Source: Nocardia sp. (GTDB lineage Bacteria; Actinomycetota; Actinomycetes; Mycobacteriales; Mycobacteriaceae). Taken from it: a stretch of DNA of 64,000 nt. The position numbers and the translations under genes were made by a program. The notes below the pieces were generated by a model. It was not told where the DNA came from. It was given only the letters and a program-made list of their open reading frames with translations, and made no database searches. Each line of letters starts with the position of its first letter. Position 1 is the first letter of the stretch. Below are positions 60,882-64,000 of the stretch, in pieces. The DNA is taken from NCBI RefSeq assembly GCF_025465275.1, contig NZ_JAODNK010000144.1, forward strand, positions 39,137-103,136, given 5' to 3'.

Positions 60882-61009
60882 CCGCCTCCCCGGAAACTTC
60901 AACGCCCAATCGGGGCCGTGGACCGTTCTCGACGCGTGCCGGCGGTTGGGAGCCAGAACCATTTCTGGGTACCCCGGGAGTTACCCCGAAAGTTGCGAAA
61001 TCAGTTGTC
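60882..61009 (-). repeat. 128-bp structured element, copy 7 (reverse orientation)
   Basis: This is the only copy on the minus strand. It starts CCGCCTCCCCGG on the plus strand 12 nt after the thioesterase stop and ends at TCAGTTGTC. The invariant GGGTAACTC core is present. With copy 6 it forms inverted repeats around one gene. Confidence 0.9.
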
Positions 61010-61099
61010 GCCAATTCGCAAAGCTGGGCGGGACGAGGCGGCGGGAGTTTGAGGCGGTGGGAGTTATTCGGCGGTGGGCCGGCCTACTAACCTGAATCC

Positions 61100-61921
61100 A
61101 TGACGAGGATTGCGGTGATCGGTGGAGGCCGGATCGGGGAGGCGCTGATTGCAGGGCTTCTCGAATCCGGGCGGGCGAGTAAGGACCTGGTGGTGGTCGA
61201 GCCGGTAGCTGCCCGCGGGGAGTTGCTGGCGCAGCGTTTCGGGGTGCGGGTTACCGATGCGGTGGCCGAGGCCGCCGTCGGCGCCGATCTGATCGTGATC
61301 GCCGTGAAGCCGCAGGATGTGGACGGTGTGGTCAGCGAGCTGGCCACGGCCGAGCTCGGCGAGCAGGAGCAGGAGGCCGTGGTGGTCTCGCTGGCCGCGG
61401 GCGTGCCGACCGGCCGGATCGAGGTGAAGCTGCCCGCCGGTTTCCCGGTGGTGCGGGTCATGTCGAACACCCCGATGCTGGTGGGCCAGGGCATGAGCGC
61501 CATCGCCCCCGGCCGCTATGCCCGCAAGGAGCAGCTGGCCCTGGTCTCCGAGATGCTGGAGTCGGTCGGCAAGGTCGTGACGGTCCTCGAATCCCAGATG
61601 GATGCGGTGACCGCCGTATCCGGTTCCGGTCCGGCGTATTTCTTCCTCGTGGTCGAGGCCATGGTCGATGCGTCGGTGGGCCTGGGACTCTCGCGCGACG
61701 TGGCCACCACGCTGGTGGTGCAGACCATGCTCGGTTCGGCCGCGCTGCTGGAGGAATCGGGCCAGAGTGCCGCGGAGTTGCGCGCGGGCGTCACCTCGCC
61801 CGCCGGGACCACGGCGGCCGCATTGCGGGAACTGGAGCGGGGCGCCGTGCGCTCGGCTTTCCACGAGGCGCTGAACGCCGCTAAACGCCGTTCTGTGGAG
61901 CTGGCCGGGACCGCTGATTAG
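61100..61921 (+). CDS. proC: Pyrroline-5-carboxylate reductase
   Basis: This 273-residue NAD(P)H-dependent enzyme catalyses the last step of proline synthesis. The Rossmann motif is IGGGRIGEALIAGL and AVKPQDV follows. The C-terminal helical domain has TAVSGSGPAYFFLVVEAM and GVTSPAGTTAAALRELE, typical of ProC. The ATG at 61100 is 6 nt after TAACCT (61088-61093), so it is probably leaderless. It matches Rv0500. Confidence 0.94.
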   Translation: MTRIAVIGGGRIGEALIAGLLESGRASKDLVVVEPVAARGELLAQRFGVRVTDAVAEAAVGADLIVIAVKPQDVDGVVSELATAELGEQEQEAVVVSLAAGVPTGRIEVKLPAGFPVVRVMSNTPMLVGQGMSAIAPGRYARKEQLALVSEMLESVGKVVTVLESQMDAVTAVSGSGPAYFFLVVEAMVDASVGLGLSRDVATTLVVQTMLGSAALLEESGQSAAELRAGVTSPAGTTAAALRELERGAVRSAFHEALNAAKRRSVELAGTAD

Positions 61922-62037
61922 CCGAACTCGCCAGTAGCTTGTTTGCTGCTGGGGTCCGACTCGCCACAGCAAAGGCTGATTTCTCACACCCGTCGCAGCA
62001 ACACCACTGGTCCCGCTAAGCTTCAAGGAGCACGTGC

Positions 62038-62100
62038 GTGTCTGTTCCGCCGGTGGGGAAGCCGGCGGCGCGGGCGTGCCGGAGGTCAGTGGCGCAATGA
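62038..62100 (+). CDS. Candidate 20-aa leader peptide before the HTH gene
   Basis: GTG 62038 lies 7 nt after AAGGAG (62025-62030), itself just after a TAAGCT -10-like hexamer. The 20-codon frame is rich in Pro, Ala, Val and Arg, with one Cys. It ends at TGA 62098-62100, which overlaps the ATG (62097) of the HTH gene, so translation could be coupled. Alternatively GTG 62034 in the HTH frame is the start of a longer HTH protein, but its spacing of 3 nt to the SD is too short. Confidence 0.4.
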   Translation: MSVPPVGKPAARACRRSVAQ

Positions 62101-62345
62101 TGTCTGGAAACAGTCAAGCGAGGTCCGCAAACACCCCAGTCAGCGCAGTCGGAAATGTTCTCGGCGGTGGAACTCAGTTCCTCACCGTCGCCGAGGTGGC
62201 GAATCTGATGCGGGTATCCAAAATGACGGTGTACCGGTTGGTGCATTCCGGAGAGCTGCCCGCAGTGCGGGTGGGTCGTTCGTTCCGGGTGCACGCTAAA
62301 GCCGTGCACGACTACCTGGAGACGTCCTACTTCGACGCGGGGTGA
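62097..62345 (+). CDS. Excisionase-family HTH DNA-binding protein (Rv0500A-like)
   Basis: This 82-residue MerR/excisionase-type protein has the core FLTVAEVANLMRVSKMTVYRLVHSGELPAVRVGRSFRVH, a winged helix-turn-helix, and ends LETSYFDAG. It resembles the Rv0500A protein closely, as I recall it. GGAGG (62081-62085) is 11 nt before ATG 62097. It is a conserved chromosomal regulator, not a phage excisionase. Repeat copy 8 begins 22 nt after the stop. Confidence 0.87.
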   Translation: MMSGNSQARSANTPVSAVGNVLGGGTQFLTVAEVANLMRVSKMTVYRLVHSGELPAVRVGRSFRVHAKAVHDYLETSYFDAG

Positions 62346-62367
62346 AACCCCGCGAGGTACGAGGGGC

Positions 62368-62495
62368 GACGACTGATTTCGTGCGGTCCGGGTAACTCAC
62401 CGGGTACCGCCGAAATAGTCGTCGCGCCTGACCGCCGGCACGCATGCGTGCCGGCCAGCGGCACTTGGCCGGGCGCTGAAGGTGCGGGGAGGCGG
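62368..62495 (+). repeat. 128-bp structured element, copy 8
   Basis: This 128-bp copy begins GACGACTGATTTCG instead of GACAACTG. Its partner arm is CGAAATAGTCGTC, so the A-to-G change is matched by T-to-C. GCGGT pairs with ACCGC, where copy 6 has GAGGT with ACCTC. It ends GGGGAGGCGG, 179 nt before the bS22 start. The rest of this 329-bp interval holds the bS22 promoter and leader. Confidence 0.92.
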
Positions 62496-62674
62496 TACAG
62501 CCGCACCCGTTTCGTTCGCTGCTCGGTGGCCCGGTAGCATGAACCGGCATCCTGTACGGGCCGGTGGTGCAACCGGGCCCATGTCGGCCCGAACCGGGTA
62601 GGACTCTGTGCAGGGTTGAAAGTGTGCTCTCCGCGAAGGCGGGGATGACCCGAGAGAACGCGAGGAACAACCCT

Positions 62675-62776
62675 ATGGGTTCTGTGATCAAGAAGCGCCG
62701 CAAGCGCATGTCGAAGAAGAAGCACCGCAAGCTGCTTCGCCGCACGCGCGTTCAGCGCAGGAAACTCGGCAAGTAA
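62675..62776 (+). CDS. Small ribosomal subunit protein bS22 (AURKAIP1/COX24 domain)
   Basis: This 33-residue, extremely basic protein ([20 protein letters not shown]..) matches the short actinobacterial ribosomal protein bS22, encoded as Rv0500B in M. tuberculosis. GAGGAA precedes the ATG. A TAGCAT hexamer near 62534 is a likely -10 element, giving a GC-rich leader of about 130 nt that can fold (CCGGT/ACCGG arms). Confidence 0.92.
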
Positions 62777-62795
62777 GCGCTGCGTCGTAGCTGGA

Positions 62796-62826
62796 AGCCC
62801 GTCACCTCGGTGGCGGGCTTTCTGTT
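62796..62826 (+). terminator. Intrinsic terminator after bS22
   Basis: AGCCCG/CGGGCT and CACC/GGTG arms (62796-62806 with 62809-62819) are followed by TTTCTGTTT. Confidence 0.88.
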
Positions 62827-62933
62827 TGTCACGGGTGACAGAACTCATCGTTAGATCCTGGTTAATACCCTTCGGGGAGCACTGGTCCGCCGGTTACCCT
62901 GGACGCGGGAATAACAGAAATGGGGGCTTGCGA

Positions 62934-64000
62934 GTGGGATCCGGTGCGGCAGGTTCAGGCGCCCGGGACGGTTCGGCGCCCAAGATCGTGATGGTGACCG
63001 GCGCGAGCCGATTCTTCGGCGGCAATGTAGTGGCCAGGCTGGCAGCCGACCCTGCCATCGAACGCATCATCGCGGTGGATGCGAAGCAACCGAGTCCGGA
63101 GTTGCTGCGCCGTATGGGCCGCGCCGAATTCGTGCGCGCCGACATTCGAAATCCGTTGATACGCAAAGTTATCGACGGCAATCAAGTGGACACGGTGGTG
63201 CATCCCGCGGCTTTGTCGCGGCCGCCGGCCGGTGGGGGCCGGGCGGCGATGAAGGATATGAACGTGCTGGGCGCCATGCAGTTGTTCGCGGTGTGCCGCA
63301 AGGCTTCCAGCGTGCGCCGCGTGGTGGTGCGTTCGTCCTCCGCCGTTTACGGGTGCAGCGCCAAGGATCCGGTGAAATTCACCGAGGAAATGTCTGCGCG
63401 TACCCCGCCGCGGGGCTGGTTCGCCCGCGACATGATCGAGGTGGAGGGATTTGTGCGCGGCCTGGCGCGGCGTCGTCCCGATATCTGTACCGCGATATTG
63501 CGTTTCCCGCCCATTGTGGGTCCGCAGTTGGCCGATCGCGGTGTGCAGTATTTCCGTTCGCCGGTGACGCCGACGATCTTGGGCCGGGATCCGCGAATGC
63601 AACTGCTGCACGAGGAAGATGCGATTGCTTCACTGACTCATGCCGCGATCGCGGCGCCAGGGGGTACGTTCAACGTAGCGGGTGACGGCGCGATGGCATT
63701 GTCGCAGGCGATCCGCCGGGCGGGCCGGATCGAAATGCCGGTGCCCTACAACGTGTTCCGCACTGTCGGCCGCACCCTGATGGGTCCGGTGATGCGGGAG
63801 TTCACCGCCGAACAAATCGACTATTTCCATTTCGGTTGCGGTCTGGACACCACCAGGATGCGCACCGAACTGGGTTTTCAGCCGCGCTGGACCACAGTGC
63901 AGGCATTCGACGACTTCATAGGGGGCGCAGCGTTGCGGCCCGTGATCGATCCTCGCTGGATCGACGCCGCAGAGAACAAACTTCTCGGCCTGCTCGGGGC
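62934..64000 (+). CDS. NAD-dependent epimerase/dehydratase (Rv0501 GalE2-like), runs off window
   Basis: This extended-SDR protein is visible for about 355 residues and truncated by the window end. The cofactor loop is MVTGASRFFGGNVVARL (family consensus TGxxGxxG is degenerate here, GASRFFGG). A strand IIAVDA follows, then VVVRSSSAVYG as the active-site serine strand. The usual YxxxK is replaced by RDMIEVEGFVRG, so the catalytic tyrosine is not obvious. GTG 62934 is preceded by GGGG. Some relatives act in envelope sugar metabolism. Confidence 0.8.
   Translation, partial: MGSGAAGSGARDGSAPKIVMVTGASRFFGGNVVARLAADPAIERIIAVDAKQPSPELLRRMGRAEFVRADIRNPLIRKVIDGNQVDTVVHPAALSRPPAGGGRAAMKDMNVLGAMQLFAVCRKASSVRRVVVRSSSAVYGCSAKDPVKFTEEMSARTPPRGWFARDMIEVEGFVRGLARRRPDICTAILRFPPIVGPQLADRGVQYFRSPVTPTILGRDPRMQLLHEEDAIASLTHAAIAAPGGTFNVAGDGAMALSQAIRRAGRIEMPVPYNVFRTVGRTLMGPVMREFTAEQIDYFHFGCGLDTTRMRTELGFQPRWTTVQAFDDFIGGAALRPVIDPRWIDAAENKLLGLLG

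Noticed and set aside
62097..62345. Prophage or integrative element signalled by an excisionase-type protein
   Set aside because: No integrase, attachment site or phage gene is nearby. The gene is a conserved chromosomal neighbour of proC and bS22.
155..62495. Short proteins with PPRxFSARxxA and similar residues read from the reverse strand of the 128-bp element
   Set aside because: The similarity comes from the DNA element. Frames differ between copies, lack ribosome-binding sites and break at element ends. They should not be annotated as a protein family.

Overview
The window is a high-GC actinobacterial chromosome segment, most likely from a Nocardia-type member of the Mycobacteriales. 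The main evidence is gene order. It follows Mycobacterium tuberculosis Rv0468 to Rv0501 almost step by step: fadB2, a TetR regulator, a DUF445 protein, an XRE regulator, hbhA, a DUF2516 protein, deoC, an LmeA/DUF2993 protein, DUF2505 proteins, murB, an LdtMt5/LprQ-type L,D-transpeptidase, an SDR, mshA, a YbjN protein, gpm1, senX3-regX3, an Rv0495c-type protein, ppx, Rv0497/0498/0499-type genes, proC, an excisionase-type HTH protein, bS22 and a galE-type epimerase. This comparison is from memory. No rRNA, tRNA, transposase, phage gene or CRISPR array was seen.

Layout. 0.3-8.7 kb: fadB2, a MetE-like protein that lacks most zinc ligands, small proteins, an AI-2E-type permease, AdhC, a ZIP transporter and an HtrA-like protease. 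8.7-16.6 kb: a VKOR/DsbA-like oxidative folding pair, PPK2, an isolated EspG-like protein, a secreted propeller, a saccharopine-reductase-like protein and an ABC1 kinase. 16.9-27 kb: the hbhA neighbourhood with two inserted paralogous hydrolases, purU, a GNAT protein and deoC. 27-33.9 kb: small uncharacterised genes, then murB and ldt. 34-39 kb: an inserted acyltransferase / AMP-ligase / GT2 / P450 group. 39-44.8 kb: SDR, hydrolase, mshA, YbjN, ROK and gpm1. 45-49.6 kb: twin secreted CocE-type hydrolases and a decayed HxlR gene. 49.7-51.7 kb: senX3-regX3. 51.9-54.8 kb: secreted small proteins, including a four-gene tandem array. 54.9-64 kb: the conserved ppx-proC-bS22-galE block.

The most unusual content is intergenic. 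Eight copies of a 127-129 bp element are scattered over the window (155, 1287, 16769, 24418, 51734, 59840, 60882 reversed, 62368). They share conserved ends, an invariant GGGTAACTC core and stems kept by compensatory changes. Six of the eight have their GGxGAGGCGG end within 14 nt of a coding boundary. There it acts as a ribosome-binding site or supplies the stop codon of the neighbouring gene. A second family is a nested palindrome (10124 and 20541). A third is a REP-like CATCCCGGC palindrome found only between convergent genes (13655, 29420, 39044).

Regulation that can be read from sequence: at least twelve genes have a TAnnnT hexamer 6-8 nt before the start codon, as expected for leaderless mRNAs. 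An 18-bp motif, GCTTGCA-N5-(T/A)AGCAC, lies 41-48 nt upstream of the XRE regulator gene and of both 21-23 kb hydrolases, which suggests a small regulon.
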